Shown: positions 52,482 to 61,683, counted from the first letter of the stretch. The stretch: 64,000 nucleotides of DNA from Chitinophagales bacterium (GCA_017303455.1 JAFLBM010000016.1:56269-120268), one strand, 5' to 3'. Made by a program: numbers and translations. The notes: generated by a model from the sequence alone, not told the origin.

Positions 52482-52595
52482 GTCTTCCGTTTAATAATGA
52501 ATAGTAAAATAGAAGGTAGTTATACATAGTTGTAGCTACATACCGGCCTGCTAAAAGCCGTCAACATCTCCCTCCTTTTCGTATTCCGCCACTTC
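52482..52595. repeat. Second copy of the diverged long repeat
   Basis: Aligns with 51022-51160: both have AGTCTTCC, AATAATGAATA, CTGCTAAAAGCCGTCA-like and CCCTCCTTTTCGnATTCCGCCACTT-like blocks, the latter split here across 52568-52594. A third, shorter trace may lie at 53661-53705. Confidence 0.6.
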
Positions 52596-52670
52596 AATTG
52601 TCGCATTCACCCTGCAGGCGGTATAAAATTATTGCCGAGCTTTGTTAGTATAACCATTAAAAAAATCTAT

Positions 52671-53120
52671 ATGTCAACCAACAGTGTTACGCTGCACAGA
52701 GTGCTTGCCACCAATCCCGAAAAGGTTTTCCGGGCCTTTACCGATGCCAATGCCATGGCGGCCTGGCTGCCTCCCTACGGGTTTTTATGCGTGGTGCATC
52801 AGATGGAAGCAAAAACAGGCGGCAGCTTCAAAATGTCTTTTATCAATTTCACCACAGGCAACGGGCATTCCTTCGGCGGAAAATACCTGGCCATCACCCC
52901 CAATGAATTCTTACAATACACCGATCAGTTTGACGACCCCAACCTGCCGGGAGAAATGGTCACTTCCGTCTGGATCAAAAAAGTATCGGTAGGCACAGAA
53001 TTAAAAATCACCCAGGAAGGCATTCCGGAAATGATCCCGGCAGATATGTGTTACCTCGGCTGGCAGGAGTCGCTGGATAAATTGAAACGATTGGTAGAGC
53101 CGAATATCCCGGATATGTAA
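52671..53120 (+). CDS. SRPBCC family protein (AHSA1-like)
   Basis: 149 residues from the ATG at 52671; the frame extends 13 codons upstream but MSTNSVTLHRVLATNPEKVF is the natural start. START/AHSA1-type features: PEKVFRAFTDANAMAAWLPP, GGSFKMSFINFTTGNGHSFG and LGWQESLDKLKRLVEPNI. Such proteins bind small hydrophobic ligands or act as Hsp90 co-factors; the substrate is unknown. A VOC-family gene follows after 67 bases on the same strand, as is common for this pair. Confidence 0.85.
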   Translation: MSTNSVTLHRVLATNPEKVFRAFTDANAMAAWLPPYGFLCVVHQMEAKTGGSFKMSFINFTTGNGHSFGGKYLAITPNEFLQYTDQFDDPNLPGEMVTSVWIKKVSVGTELKITQEGIPEMIPADMCYLGWQESLDKLKRLVEPNIPDM

Positions 53121-53187
53121 ATTATAATGCAGGGATTGTTCTACCGGGCTTTAATTATTTGTATTACCCAACCAATAAAAAAATACC

Positions 53188-53625
53188 ATGGCATTTGTAT
53201 CCATCTATTTGAATTTTGCAGGCAATGCGGAAGAAGCTTTCAATCATTATAAGCAGGTCTTCCGGTCAGAATTTTCCACCCCCATGATGCGGATGAAAGA
53301 CATTCCGCCCCAACCGGGTATGCCCGAACTTCCTGAAGCAGAGAAAAACAAAGTGATGCATGTGGCATTGCCAATCCTGGGTGGCACACAGATCATGGCC
53401 ACCGACATGTTAGAAAGTATGGGACATAAATTGATAGAAGGTAATAACGTCACCATCAGCCTCAATCCCGATACCAGGGAAGAGGCAGATCGTTTATACA
53501 ACGAACTGTCAGCAGGAGGAACAAATAGTGTTGCTCCCCACGATGAATTCTGGGGTTATTGGGGCACCTGCAAAGACAGGTTCGGGATCCGCTGGATGTT
53601 CAATATTACCAACCAGCCGGCTTAA
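53188..53625 (+). CDS. VOC family protein (PhnB/3-demethylubiquinone-methyltransferase-like)
   Basis: 145 residues with the VOC fold of the PhnB-like group: IYLNFAGNAEEAFNHYKQVF, VMHVALPILGGTQIMATDML, VTISLNPDTREEADRLYNEL and WGYWGTCKDRFGIRWMFNIT. Family members are metal-dependent dioxygenase/glyoxalase-like proteins, but many are of unknown role. It follows the SRPBCC gene and is likely co-transcribed with it. Confidence 0.88.
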   Translation: MAFVSIYLNFAGNAEEAFNHYKQVFRSEFSTPMMRMKDIPPQPGMPELPEAEKNKVMHVALPILGGTQIMATDMLESMGHKLIEGNNVTISLNPDTREEADRLYNELSAGGTNSVAPHDEFWGYWGTCKDRFGIRWMFNITNQPA

Positions 53626-53753
53626 GAAGATCATTTAGTAAGTATATACCGGGTTTGCTCCGCAGTTCTTCGAAACTTCCGTTGTCAAAGTAATATACTA
53701 TAGCCTCCGGCAAATTTCATCCTTGTAATTGCCTGGCTTTGCTGCGGTGTAAT

Positions 53754-53786
53754 ATAAAAAAATGGAGCCTGCCATGAACAGGCTCC
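53754..53786 (-). terminator. Intrinsic terminator for the SnoaL-like lipoprotein gene
   Basis: Read on the minus strand: perfect 8-base stem GGAGCCTG / CAGGCTCC, 7-base loop, then a T-rich tract. It lies 40 bases after the lipoprotein gene's stop. Confidence 0.8.
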
Positions 53787-53825
53787 AACCAATATAAAAT
53801 GAAGTACACTGATTTCTAACCAGCT

Positions 53826-54311
53826 TTATTTCTTTGCAGGATTGGAAGAAACATTCATATCTCTTATACAAACATATTTGCCGTCACGTTGCTGGAATAA
53901 AGACATATAGTGGCCATTGTCTTTAGGTGTTCCATCCGTGCCGGTGGTAGTCCAGGACCCGATTTCCACCACCAAATTTCCATCGGCAAAAAGATCAACC
54001 ACTTTATACACGTTCACCTGCCCGGTGGTATCTTCTGCAATACCCTTTGCAATAGATTCCCTGATGGCAGCTTTACCCACACTTGGAGCTTTATTCCTGC
54101 TGTAACTAACGGCATCCTCCGCATAGTAGGCAGCCACGGCATCTGCATCTTTTGCTTTTTCACCGGCTGCAAAAGCATCTTCCATGGCCTGTATCTCCAC
54201 TTTTAATTTTTCCATATCAACAGGTTTTGCTTCTTCTTTTGGGGAAGAACAGGCAGAAAAAACAATTACGGCCATCCCGGCCAGGGTGGCTAAGCTTAGT
54301 TTGGTTCTCAT
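53826..54311 (-). CDS. SnoaL/DUF4440-like lipoprotein
   Basis: 161 residues from the ATG at 54311 with lipobox VIVFSAC. The mature domain is NTF2-like: VEIQAMEDAFAAGEKAKDAD, AVAAYYAEDAVSYSRNKAPS and VVDLFADGNLVVEIGSWTTT. NTF2-like folds bind diverse small molecules; function unknown. The frame opens 13 codons further upstream but those are not family-like. An intrinsic terminator follows on its strand. Confidence 0.82.
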   Translation of the reverse strand: MRTKLSLATLAGMAVIVFSACSSPKEEAKPVDMEKLKVEIQAMEDAFAAGEKAKDADAVAAYYAEDAVSYSRNKAPSVGKAAIRESIAKGIAEDTTGQVNVYKVVDLFADGNLVVEIGSWTTTGTDGTPKDNGHYMSLFQQRDGKYVCIRDMNVSSNPAKK

Positions 54312-54454
54312 TGTAATTTTTTTAAGGTGAAAAGAAGCAGAAGGTAGCATTATTATTCCGGAACATTTTTTCTAATCTTAATTAACCTCAGTTCTCAGAA
54401 ATCTCCTGTTTCGGGGCAATATAATTTCCCCTGCAGCCATTCATTCAAAAAAAA

Positions 54455-54462
54455 TAACTTTG
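54455..54462 (+). promoter_or_regulatory. Possible -7 element TAACTTTG
   Basis: TAACTTTG fits TAnnTTTG and lies 19 bases before the ATG of the DUF2200 gene. A -33 box is not clear. Confidence 0.35.
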
Positions 54463-54481
54463 CTACCTAACAGCAACCAAT

Positions 54482-54829
54482 ATGAAAATTGAAAGAGTAT
54501 ATAAACTAATCTTCGGCAGTGTGTACCCGTATTATCTTAAAAAAGCAGAGACCAAGGGACGCAGCAAAGAAGAACTGGATACCATCATTTGCTGGCTCAC
54601 GGGCTATACACCCAAACAATTGCAGCGACAGATCGACAAGAAGGTGGATATGGAAACCTTTTTTGGGGAAGCAAAGCTGCATCCCAACGCTTCAAAGATC
54701 ACGGGTGTTATTTGCGGTTACCGGGTGGAAGAAATTGAAGACCCGCTGATGCAAAAGATCCGGTATATGGACAAGCTGATCGATGAACTGGCCAAAGGAA
54801 AGGCGATGGAAAAGATATTACGTAAGTAA
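54482..54829 (+). CDS. DUF2200 domain protein
   Basis: 115 residues matching DUF2200: [60 protein letters not shown] and [20 protein letters not shown]. The family is cytoplasmic, widespread and of unknown function. It sits alone between a divergent lipoprotein gene and the AsmA-like gene. Confidence 0.88.
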   Translation: MKIERVYKLIFGSVYPYYLKKAETKGRSKEELDTIICWLTGYTPKQLQRQIDKKVDMETFFGEAKLHPNASKITGVICGYRVEEIEDPLMQKIRYMDKLIDELAKGKAMEKILRK

Positions 54830-54947
54830 TTGATACCCGTTTTCAAAAAAAGCATATTACCGCTGAATGATCCCTGCGTACAATTACTTTTTCTTTCTGG
54901 CTTCATATTTGCAATTTTGGTCGTCAAACCAACAGTAACAGCCGGTT

Positions 54948-57900
54948 ATGAAAAAAAAATTGAAGAAAATTGGAAAGATCACAGGTATCACCCTGCTGGT
55001 ACTGATCGCCTCCGCCTTTTTAATTCCCATACTATTTAAAAAACAGATCACAGAACTGGTCAAAAAAGAGATCAATAAAAGCCTTACAGCCAAAGTTGAT
55101 TTTAAAGACGTAAGCCTTTCCCTGTTCCGGCATTTCCCCAAAGTATCCATTTCACTGGAAGACCTGTCGGTGGTGGGCACGAATGAATTTGCAACAGATA
55201 CCCTGCTTTCTGCCAGGACACTGGATGCTTCCGTTAATCTTATCAGTGCCATTAAAGGAAAAGATATAAAAGTATATGGCGTTTTTGTACAATCACCCCG
55301 CATCCATGCATTGATCAATAAAGAAGGAAAAGCCAACTGGGATATTGCCAAAGAAAGTACGGATACAGCAGGTACGGCAGACAACTCCCCTTCCGAATTT
55401 AAAATGAACCTGCAGGAATACGGGATCAGTGATGGTTACCTGTATTATAAAGATGAAAGCAGTGATATGGTTGCAGAGATGTCGGGTCTTGATCATGAAG
55501 GCAGCGGTGACTTTACAGAAGATGTATTTACGCTTAGTACAAAAACAAAAGCAGCATCAACTGATTTCACCTATGCTGCTGTTCCTTACTTAGTGAATGC
55601 CCAAACCGATATTGATGCAGATATACAGATCGACAATACCAGCAGCAAATACAGTTTCAAAACCGATGCAATCAAAGTCAATAACCTGAAGCTGAATGCC
55701 GATGGTTTTTTCCAGTTAGTGAATGACAGTACCTATGGTATGGATATCAGGTTCAATACTCCCTCGAATGAATTTAAGGATATCCTTTCACTGATCCCCG
55801 GTATTTACAAACAGGATTTTGCAACGATCAAAACAAGCGGCAATGCTGCCTTTAATGGTTTTGTAAAAGGGATTTATAGTCCGCAGCAGTTACCGGCTTA
55901 CGATGTGAACCTGGAAGTGAAAGATGGTTTCTTCCAGTATCCTGACCTGCCCAAACCGGTAAAGAATATTCAATTGGCCATGCATGTCAGCAATGCCGAT
56001 GGTAAAATGGATAATACGGTCGTGGATATTTCCAAAGGGCATGTGGAAATGGATAATGAGCCCTTTGATTTCAAACTCTTATTTAAGAACCCGGAAACAG
56101 CGCAATACATTGATGCGGTGGCAAAGGGCAAACTCGATCTTGCTAATCTTTCGAAGTTTATAAAATTAGAAGACGGTACCAAACTGGCTGGCCTGGTTTG
56201 GGCTGATCTGTTTGCCAAAGGCAATATGTCTGCACTGGAAAATCAGCAGGGCAATTTTACTGCCGGTGGTTTCCTCGATATAAAAAACCTGCTCTATGCT
56301 TCTTCCGCATTTCCCCAACCGATACAAAACGGGAATATGAAAGTGCAGGTGGAGAACAGCGGCGGCATGGCCGATAATACATCGGTGGATATAACTGCCG
56401 GGCATATTGAAGTGGGTAAAGACCCGGTTGATTTTACTTTGCAACTTCGTCACCCGGTGACTTCAGTTGATTTCTCGGGTGCTGCCAAAGGAAGATTCAC
56501 CTTAGATAATATCAAACAGTTTACACAACTGGAACCCGGCACCAGCATCAGTGGTATTTTGAATGCCGACCTTGGTTTCAGCGGCAATAAAACAGCGATT
56601 GATAACAGCGAGTATGATAAGATCATCATCAGCGGAACAGCAGGATTGAATAACCTGAAATATGTATCAACAGATTATCCAACCGGTTTGACTGTTTCAA
56701 ATTCAGCACTCAGCTTCAGCCCTAAAAATGTAACGCTTAACAATCTTGCCGGTAATTACCTGACTACAAATTTCTCGGCCAACGGAACGTTCAATAACCT
56801 GGTTGGCTATGCCATGCAGGACCAGCCGCTCGGAGGAACACTGAACATAACCGCCGATAAAATGAACCTGAATGACTGGATGGGAACAGATACCACGACG
56901 ACCACCACAGCTTCCGCTGCAACTGCTGATCCGTTCGCCGTTCCTGCCAATATGAACCTTACCATCAATGCCAAAGCCGGTAAAGTAAAATATGACAAGG
57001 TTGATTATAACAATATCACCGGCACCTTATTGCTGAAAGATGAAACGGTGAAATTGCAAAACGTAAAAACAGAAGCCCTTGATGGAACCATGGTTTTTGA
57101 TGGTTCTTATTCCACCAAAAACAAAAAGAAAGATCCTGCTATTGCCATGACCTACGAGGTAAAGAATATAGATGTGCAAAAAGCATTCTTCTCCTTCAAT
57201 ACGATCCAGAAACTGATGCCGATCGGGCAATTCCTTGCGGGCAAACTCAATTCACAACTAACGATGAATGGCAACCTGAATGGTAATATGATGCCTGATC
57301 TCAGCACCCTGAACGGAAAGGGCAGCCTTTTGCTGATCGAAGGGATACTGAAAAAATTTGCACCACTGGAAAAAATTGCCAATACGCTGCAGATTGATGA
57401 ATTGAAATCAGTCACGATAAAAGATGTAAAAAACTATATCGAGTTTGCCAAAGGCAAAGTGCTGGTAAAACCCTTCAGTGTGAAAGTAAAAGATATTGAT
57501 ATGCTGATCGGCGGTATGCACGGGCTTGACCAGTCTATCGACTACGTGGTGCAGATGAAAGTGCCGAGAAAATACCTTGGCACGGAAGGGAATAACATAC
57601 TCAATAACCTGGTGACCCAGGCCAGCAATAAAGGCGTTCCTGTAAAACTGGGAGAAATGGTGGACTTCAGTTTTAAAATGGGTGGCAGCATATCCAATCC
57701 AACGCTTAAAACAGAGCTGAAAGAAGTTGCGGGTGATGCAGTGAAAGAAATGCAGCAGCAGGCAGTTGATTTTGCCAAAGCCAAAGTGGATACAGTAAAA
57801 CAAACAATCAAAGACAGTATCTCCAGTGTAAAGAACCAGGTGCTGAATGATTTGAAAAAAGAAGCACAGGACCGGTTGTTTGGCAACAAGGATTCGGTAA

Positions 57901-58016
57901 GAGCTAACGCTATGGACAGTACAAAAAAGAAATCAGAGCAGACCATCAAGAATACGATCAATACACTTTTCAATAAGAAAAAGAAACCGGCAACTGATAC
58001 AGCGGTGAAGAATTAA
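54948..58016 (+). CDS. AsmA-family protein
   Basis: 1022 residues. An N-terminal membrane anchor (GITLLVLIASAFLIPILF) leads to the AsmA/mlaD-like chorein-like repeated beta region: FKDVSLSLFRHFPKVSISLE, DLSVVGTNEFATDTLLSART, VVDISKGHVEMDNEPFDFKL and SVDFSGAAKGRFTLDNIKQF, ending in the AsmA_2 part (LLLIEGILKKFAPLEKIANT, FKMGGSISNPTLKTELKEV). Such proteins are thought to move or control lipids between membranes. The C-terminus is a Lys/Asp-rich helix. No second AsmA copy is nearby. Confidence 0.9.
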   Translation: MKKKLKKIGKITGITLLVLIASAFLIPILFKKQITELVKKEINKSLTAKVDFKDVSLSLFRHFPKVSISLEDLSVVGTNEFATDTLLSARTLDASVNLISAIKGKDIKVYGVFVQSPRIHALINKEGKANWDIAKESTDTAGTADNSPSEFKMNLQEYGISDGYLYYKDESSDMVAEMSGLDHEGSGDFTEDVFTLSTKTKAASTDFTYAAVPYLVNAQTDIDADIQIDNTSSKYSFKTDAIKVNNLKLNADGFFQLVNDSTYGMDIRFNTPSNEFKDILSLIPGIYKQDFATIKTSGNAAFNGFVKGIYSPQQLPAYDVNLEVKDGFFQYPDLPKPVKNIQLAMHVSNADGKMDNTVVDISKGHVEMDNEPFDFKLLFKNPETAQYIDAVAKGKLDLANLSKFIKLEDGTKLAGLVWADLFAKGNMSALENQQGNFTAGGFLDIKNLLYASSAFPQPIQNGNMKVQVENSGGMADNTSVDITAGHIEVGKDPVDFTLQLRHPVTSVDFSGAAKGRFTLDNIKQFTQLEPGTSISGILNADLGFSGNKTAIDNSEYDKIIISGTAGLNNLKYVSTDYPTGLTVSNSALSFSPKNVTLNNLAGNYLTTNFSANGTFNNLVGYAMQDQPLGGTLNITADKMNLNDWMGTDTTTTTTASAATADPFAVPANMNLTINAKAGKVKYDKVDYNNITGTLLLKDETVKLQNVKTEALDGTMVFDGSYSTKNKKKDPAIAMTYEVKNIDVQKAFFSFNTIQKLMPIGQFLAGKLNSQLTMNGNLNGNMMPDLSTLNGKGSLLLIEGILKKFAPLEKIANTLQIDELKSVTIKDVKNYIEFAKGKVLVKPFSVKVKDIDMLIGGMHGLDQSIDYVVQMKVPRKYLGTEGNNILNNLVTQASNKGVPVKLGEMVDFSFKMGGSISNPTLKTELKEVAGDAVKEMQQQAVDFAKAKVDTVKQTIKDSISSVKNQVLNDLKKEAQDRLFGNKDSVRANAMDSTKKKSEQTIKNTINTLFNKKKKPATDTAVKN

Positions 58017-58070
58017 ACTGTTTCAATAAAGTCATTTTATCTTTTTCAAAGGTTATTCTTTAGTTTATTC

Positions 58071-58358
58071 CTAAGACTTTAAAATTAAAAGCCTGAACAT
58101 TTCCTGTGTAATTAGCATCGTATTGATCCCTAATTGCTGCAGGTCGCAAGTCAGGATGTCTAAATTTACCGGCAACCCGTTAATTGTTTCCATAAGCTCT
58201 ATGTAAAGCATATCTTTTGAATCAATTGCCGGAGAACCTTTTAGTTTTTTGAAAAGTTCTCTTGCACTCTCCCGGTCACAGCCAAGTTCAAAACAGCCAA
58301 ACTTTTTTGGACCTTCGTGTGTCTGTATACTTATATCAATATAAAACGAAGACTGCAT
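58071..58358 (-). CDS. Hypothetical protein
   Basis: 95 residues: starts with a beta strand (SSFYIDISIQTHEGPKKFGC), has two Cys (FGCFELGCDRESARELFKKL) and an Ile/Leu-rich end (DLQQLGINTMLITQEMFRLL). No signal or membrane segment. No family recognised. It shares the minus strand with hsp20, after the latter's terminator. Confidence 0.6.
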   Translation of the reverse strand: MQSSFYIDISIQTHEGPKKFGCFELGCDRESARELFKKLKGSPAIDSKDMLYIELMETINGLPVNLDILTCDLQQLGINTMLITQEMFRLLILKS

Positions 58359-58365
58359 AGATCAT

Positions 58366-58409
58366 TAAAAAAATTGAGGCTGGTTTAATGAATTAAACAG
58401 CCTCAATTT
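58366..58409 (-). terminator. Intrinsic terminator after hsp20
   Basis: Read on the minus strand: 12-base stem AAATTGAGGCTG / CAGCCTCAATTT, a 15-base loop, then T7. It lies 12 bases after the hsp20 stop. Confidence 0.85.
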
Positions 58410-58420
58410 GAACAGGATTT

Positions 58421-58888
58421 TTACTTTACTTCAATTGCTAACAACCGGGGTTTTGCTTTTTCATTTTTGGGCAATACTATCCGTAGTATACCATCGGTAT
58501 ATTCAGCACTGATATTAGCAGTATCAACGGTTTCATCTAATGTAAAATGACGGCTGAAAGAACGTTGTATGTATTCATTACGTACCCAACCGGCTTTATC
58601 TTCCGTTTGCGTCTTCGGCTCTTCCTGGTTTAAAGAAATTTGAAGGGTGTTTTTTTCGACCTGGACTTTGAAATGTTCTTTGCGGCAACCCGGTGCAATT
58701 ACGTCGACTTCATATTTCTGATCTGTTTCACGGACATTTACCGGGACATTACCTGTGTTAATGGAACCATCAATATCCCATAAGTTACCATCGAAGAACC
58801 GTCGAAGGGTATTGTTGAAGATATTATCGACAACAGTGCCCAGTTCATTGGTGTTTGAACCATTTCGTTTTTGCATTGTGTTTGTCAT
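58421..58888 (-). CDS. Small heat-shock protein, Hsp20/alpha-crystallin family
   Basis: 155 residues from the ATG at 58888, chosen because AAAGGAGG lies directly before it; a second ATG is 4 codons in. The alpha-crystallin domain runs from about residue 45: VNVRETDQKYEVDVIAPGCR, FKVQVEKNTLQISLNQEE, RSFSRHFTLDETVDTANISA and DGILRIVLPKNEKAKPRLLA. It is a holdase chaperone that binds unfolding proteins. The strong ribosome site suggests high expression. Confidence 0.95.
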   Translation of the reverse strand: MTNTMQKRNGSNTNELGTVVDNIFNNTLRRFFDGNLWDIDGSINTGNVPVNVRETDQKYEVDVIAPGCRKEHFKVQVEKNTLQISLNQEEPKTQTEDKAGWVRNEYIQRSFSRHFTLDETVDTANISAEYTDGILRIVLPKNEKAKPRLLAIEVK

Positions 58889-58892
58889 AAAA

Positions 58893-58900
58893 CCTCCTTT
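58893..58900 (-). promoter_or_regulatory. Strong Shine-Dalgarno site of hsp20
   Basis: AAAGGAGG on the minus strand, 4 bases before the ATG at 58888. Such a near-perfect site is unusual in Bacteroidota and fixes the start. Confidence 0.8.
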
Positions 58901-59154
58901 AGTTTTAAATAATTAAAAAAGATTACCAAACAAGGAATGGATTATCCGATTCAGGCCATCCTTTCTTTTTTCGTTTAAACATTCGGATAATTTTTCGCAT
59001 AACCCGGGGTTTTAAATCCAAAAAACAAGCGGGATGCCAGTACCGGCGCTGCCTGAAATTCTGGCATTTTCACTGTAAAATTTTCATAACCACTGAAAGG
59101 AAGACATTTAAACCATACTTACCACTTATTCTTATTGCAGTTTCTCTAACGAAA

Positions 59155-59319
59155 TGCCCCGTCAGAGGCATACCTGTATCTCACAATAATTTACAAGCAT
59201 AAAAATTAAAAGATTCCTGGTTATCCGGAAATCGTCTCTGAAAGCCGGGATGATTCCGGTATAATCCGGGATGATCCCTACATCCGAACGTAGTGCCCCA
59301 CCGTTGCCCGGCTACATCC
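59155..59319. repeat. tRNA-Pro-region duplication, left copy
   Basis: This stretch aligns with 63817-63976: shared blocks include TGCCCC, CACAATAATT-like, AGATTCCTGGTT-like, CCGGGATGA and GTAGTGCCCC with a GCTACATCC end. It lies in the 529-base gap 58889-59417, which has no gene other than the hsp20 upstream region and a degenerate tRNA. Confidence 0.7.
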
Positions 59320-59322
59320 AGG
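59246..59322 (-). pseudogene. Degenerate tRNA-Pro
   Basis: On the minus strand it reads TGGATGTAGCC...GGGGCACTACGTTCGGATGTAGGG and on to CCGG, recalling the tRNA-Pro at 63904. The anticodon loop has lost a base (TTCGGA), the T-loop TTCGAAT is replaced by ATTATA, and the acceptor end is changed (ATCCCGG). It cannot fold into a normal cloverleaf. Confidence 0.65.
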
Positions 59323-59417
59323 ACTTGCTGACAGAAATTAAAAAGAGTCTTTAAAAATCAGAAAATCTACCCGTATTCCTATAAAAGAAAATTATCCTGA
59401 AAATTTTAAATTTGGAC

Positions 59418-60014
59418 ATGAAAAATCCCGATTCCGCCAGCATCTATTCAGCTTACAAAAATCATATCCGTTCTTATGCATCATTCAAAGATGAAACATG
59501 GGAATTGATAGAAAGCATTCTGTCCATTAAAGAATGCCGGAAGGGTGAGTATATAGTGGAAGAAGGGAAAATCTGCCGTCATATCGATTTCATATACAAA
59601 GGTTCATTCCGTGCATTTTCCAATAAAGACGGCGAAGACATTACTACAGGCATTTACCTCGAAGGAATTTGTCTTACCAATATGAAAAGCCTTACCAACG
59701 TTACACCTTCACATATTTATTTGCAGGCGCTGGAAGATTCCGTAACAGCAAGGCTGTACAAAGAAAGTCTCATTGGCATTTATGAAAAATCAGCAGAACT
59801 GCAGTCTGTCGGCCGTGCCATTCTTGAAGGTATGATAATAGAAGAAAATGAATGGAAAGAAATGTACACACTCTACGACCCTGAAGAACGTTATAAATTC
59901 CTGCTTACTAAATCCCCTGAAATAATTCAACGGGTTTCTCTCCAATATGTGGCCTCTTTCCTCGGCATCCGCAGGGAAACCCTCAGCCGCATTCGCAGCC
60001 GCACTGCCCGCTGA
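59418..60014 (+). CDS. Crp/Fnr family transcriptional regulator
   Basis: 198 residues from the ATG at 59418 (a TTG two codons upstream is less likely). An N-terminal cyclic-nucleotide-binding-like beta barrel (KGEYIVEEGKICRHIDFIYK, GSFRAFSNKDGEDITTGIYL) and long helix precede a C-terminal helix-turn-helix (VSLQYVASFLGIRRETLSRI). There is no Fe-S Cys set, so it is not an FNR-type oxygen sensor; the ligand is unknown. It heads the same-strand cassette up to 63694 and probably controls it. Confidence 0.88.
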   Translation: MKNPDSASIYSAYKNHIRSYASFKDETWELIESILSIKECRKGEYIVEEGKICRHIDFIYKGSFRAFSNKDGEDITTGIYLEGICLTNMKSLTNVTPSHIYLQALEDSVTARLYKESLIGIYEKSAELQSVGRAILEGMIIEENEWKEMYTLYDPEERYKFLLTKSPEIIQRVSLQYVASFLGIRRETLSRIRSRTAR

Positions 60015-60082
60015 ACTTTTTGATTTAAGTCACAAAAATCGTTTTTGGAGTAAATCAACTTTGTATCTGTAAATAATCAGGT

Positions 60083-60526
60083 ATGAAAAAGATTTTACTA
60101 ACCGTGTTACTGGTGTTGTCAATTGCCGGAAGTAACGCACAAAACAAAAACGAAATGGAAAACAAAACAATTGAAACACTCATTACAGCGTATGCAGCGG
60201 CTGTTGATACAAAAAACACAGCGGCTGCTGAAAAATTTCTTGATGCTGAGTTCAGGGTGGTACTTAACAATTATAATAACAATGGCACCACTACTATCCT
60301 CACTAAAAACCAGTACCTGGGTATGATAAAGGATGGCAGGGCGGGTGGCAGTAAACGCTCTGTATCATTCCTGCTGACCGATATACATGAAAATGCCGCT
60401 ATTGTAAAAGTAAAACTTGAAGGGGATAAAGCTGTATTTACCAATTACTACAGCCTCATCAAAAGAGATAATCAATGGCTGATTGTAAACGATATCCCTC
60501 AACTAATTAGCAAACCACAAAATTAA
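60083..60526 (+). CDS. Secreted NTF2-like (DUF4440-type) protein
   Basis: 147 residues with signal peptide (ILLTVLLVLSIAGSNAQ). The NTF2-like domain shows ETLITAYAAAVDTKNTAAAE, FLDAEFRVVLNNYNNNGTTT and DNQWLIVNDIPQL. It may be a small periplasmic ligand-binding protein; function unknown. It follows the regulator by 68 bases, separate from the next gene by 21. Confidence 0.82.
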   Translation: MKKILLTVLLVLSIAGSNAQNKNEMENKTIETLITAYAAAVDTKNTAAAEKFLDAEFRVVLNNYNNNGTTTILTKNQYLGMIKDGRAGGSKRSVSFLLTDIHENAAIVKVKLEGDKAVFTNYYSLIKRDNQWLIVNDIPQLISKPQN

Positions 60527-60547
60527 ATTTTATAAAAACAAAAGGAA

Positions 60548-61069
60548 ATGAAAAAGGAAATCACACAACAGCAGGTTTATGACCTTGCTATGGAAAGCTT
60601 TGGCGTGGTGCCGGGCATTATTAAAGAAGCTGCAGAACGCAGCCTGCAGGTCGCATATATCTATACACAGGGTAATGCCGTTATGGAAAGTGCGTCATTC
60701 ACTGCCATTGAAATGAATGCCATCGAGCTGAAAATCTCTTCTTTAAACCATTGCGAATCCTGTATGAAGGGGCATAGCTATCTTCTAAAAAAAGAAGGTG
60801 TTGCCGAAGCAGATATCAAAGCAATAGTTTCTGGTGGTAAAACCAGCAGCAGCCGTCTGAATGTATTGCTCCAGGCAGCAGAATATATTTATCATGCAGG
60901 AAGTGATGAATACCCGGATTATGTAGTGGATTTTTTGGAGGATTCACTTACGCAGAAAGAACTGGTTGATATCATCGGCCTCATATCGCTTAAAGTAATT
61001 TCCAACTACATCAACAACTATCTCGTTTCTGCAAAGAGGATGAAACAACAGCCTGCCGGGCTTCGCTAA
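60548..61069 (+). CDS. Carboxymuconolactone decarboxylase/AhpD-like protein
   Basis: 173 residues. The AhpD-type redox motif CESCMKGH (CxxCxxxH) occurs in SSLNHCESCMKGHSYLLKKE, and the preceding YTQGNAVMESASFTAIEMNA is the usual helix. Family members are peroxidase-like thiol enzymes or decarboxylases; the active-site Cys pair favours peroxide or thiol chemistry. It lies between two other cassette genes on the same strand. Confidence 0.88.
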   Translation: MKKEITQQQVYDLAMESFGVVPGIIKEAAERSLQVAYIYTQGNAVMESASFTAIEMNAIELKISSLNHCESCMKGHSYLLKKEGVAEADIKAIVSGGKTSSSRLNVLLQAAEYIYHAGSDEYPDYVVDFLEDSLTQKELVDIIGLISLKVISNYINNYLVSAKRMKQQPAGLR

Positions 61070-61095
61070 TTTTTTACTTCTTTTAACTTAAGGAA

Positions 61096-61683
61096 ATGAA
61101 GCAAATCATAGTCTCCGCATTAATCATCAGTATAATTATTTTGGCATGCAACCAGTCGGCGAATCATACAAACACACTGGCGACTGTTGTAACTAATGAC
61201 AGCCTTATTAAAAAAGGAGAATACCTGGTAAGTATTATTGGCTGCGGCGATTGCCATTCGCCTGAGCAATTTGGCCCGGACGGCCCTGAACCTATCAAAG
61301 GACTGGAACCATCCGGTTTTCAGTACAGCAGCAAAACAGGGTTTGTTGATACGGCCGTGTTTAAAAATAGCTGGATACTGATGACCAGTAATGCCACTGC
61401 TGCCGCAGGTCCCTGGGGCATTTCCTTTGCCGGCAACATCACATCGGATGAAACAGGCATTGGCAACTGGACAGAGCAACAGTTTAAAAAGGCATTGACA
61501 CAGGGGAAATTCAAGGGGCTTGATGCTGCAGGAAATTTATTGCCACCAATCCCCCGGCCTATTTACAGGAACATGAAAGATGAAGACATCAGCGCCATCT
61601 ATGCCTGTCTCAAATCAACAAAACCTGTGAAAAATATTATTCCCGCTCAGGTGCCATCACAAAAATTCAATACAGAAAAATAA
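61096..61683 (+). CDS. Cytochrome c-type lipoprotein
   Basis: 195 residues with a lipoprotein signal (ISALIISIIILACN-like: SALIISIIILACNQSANH). The single heme-binding motif is in IIGCGDCHSPEQFGPDGPEP; YRNMKDEDISAIYACLKSTK ends the domain and may offer the axial Met. It is a small periplasmic electron carrier anchored in the membrane. In the cassette it could take electrons from the dehydrogenase-like neighbours, which is inference. Confidence 0.88.
   Translation: MKQIIVSALIISIIILACNQSANHTNTLATVVTNDSLIKKGEYLVSIIGCGDCHSPEQFGPDGPEPIKGLEPSGFQYSSKTGFVDTAVFKNSWILMTSNATAAAGPWGISFAGNITSDETGIGNWTEQQFKKALTQGKFKGLDAAGNLLPPIPRPIYRNMKDEDISAIYACLKSTKPVKNIIPAQVPSQKFNTEK

Noticed and set aside
59407..59414. 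TAAATTTG just before the Crp/Fnr gene as its promoter
   Set aside because: It ends 3 bases before the ATG, so transcription would begin inside the start codon; without a -33 box this is probably chance.
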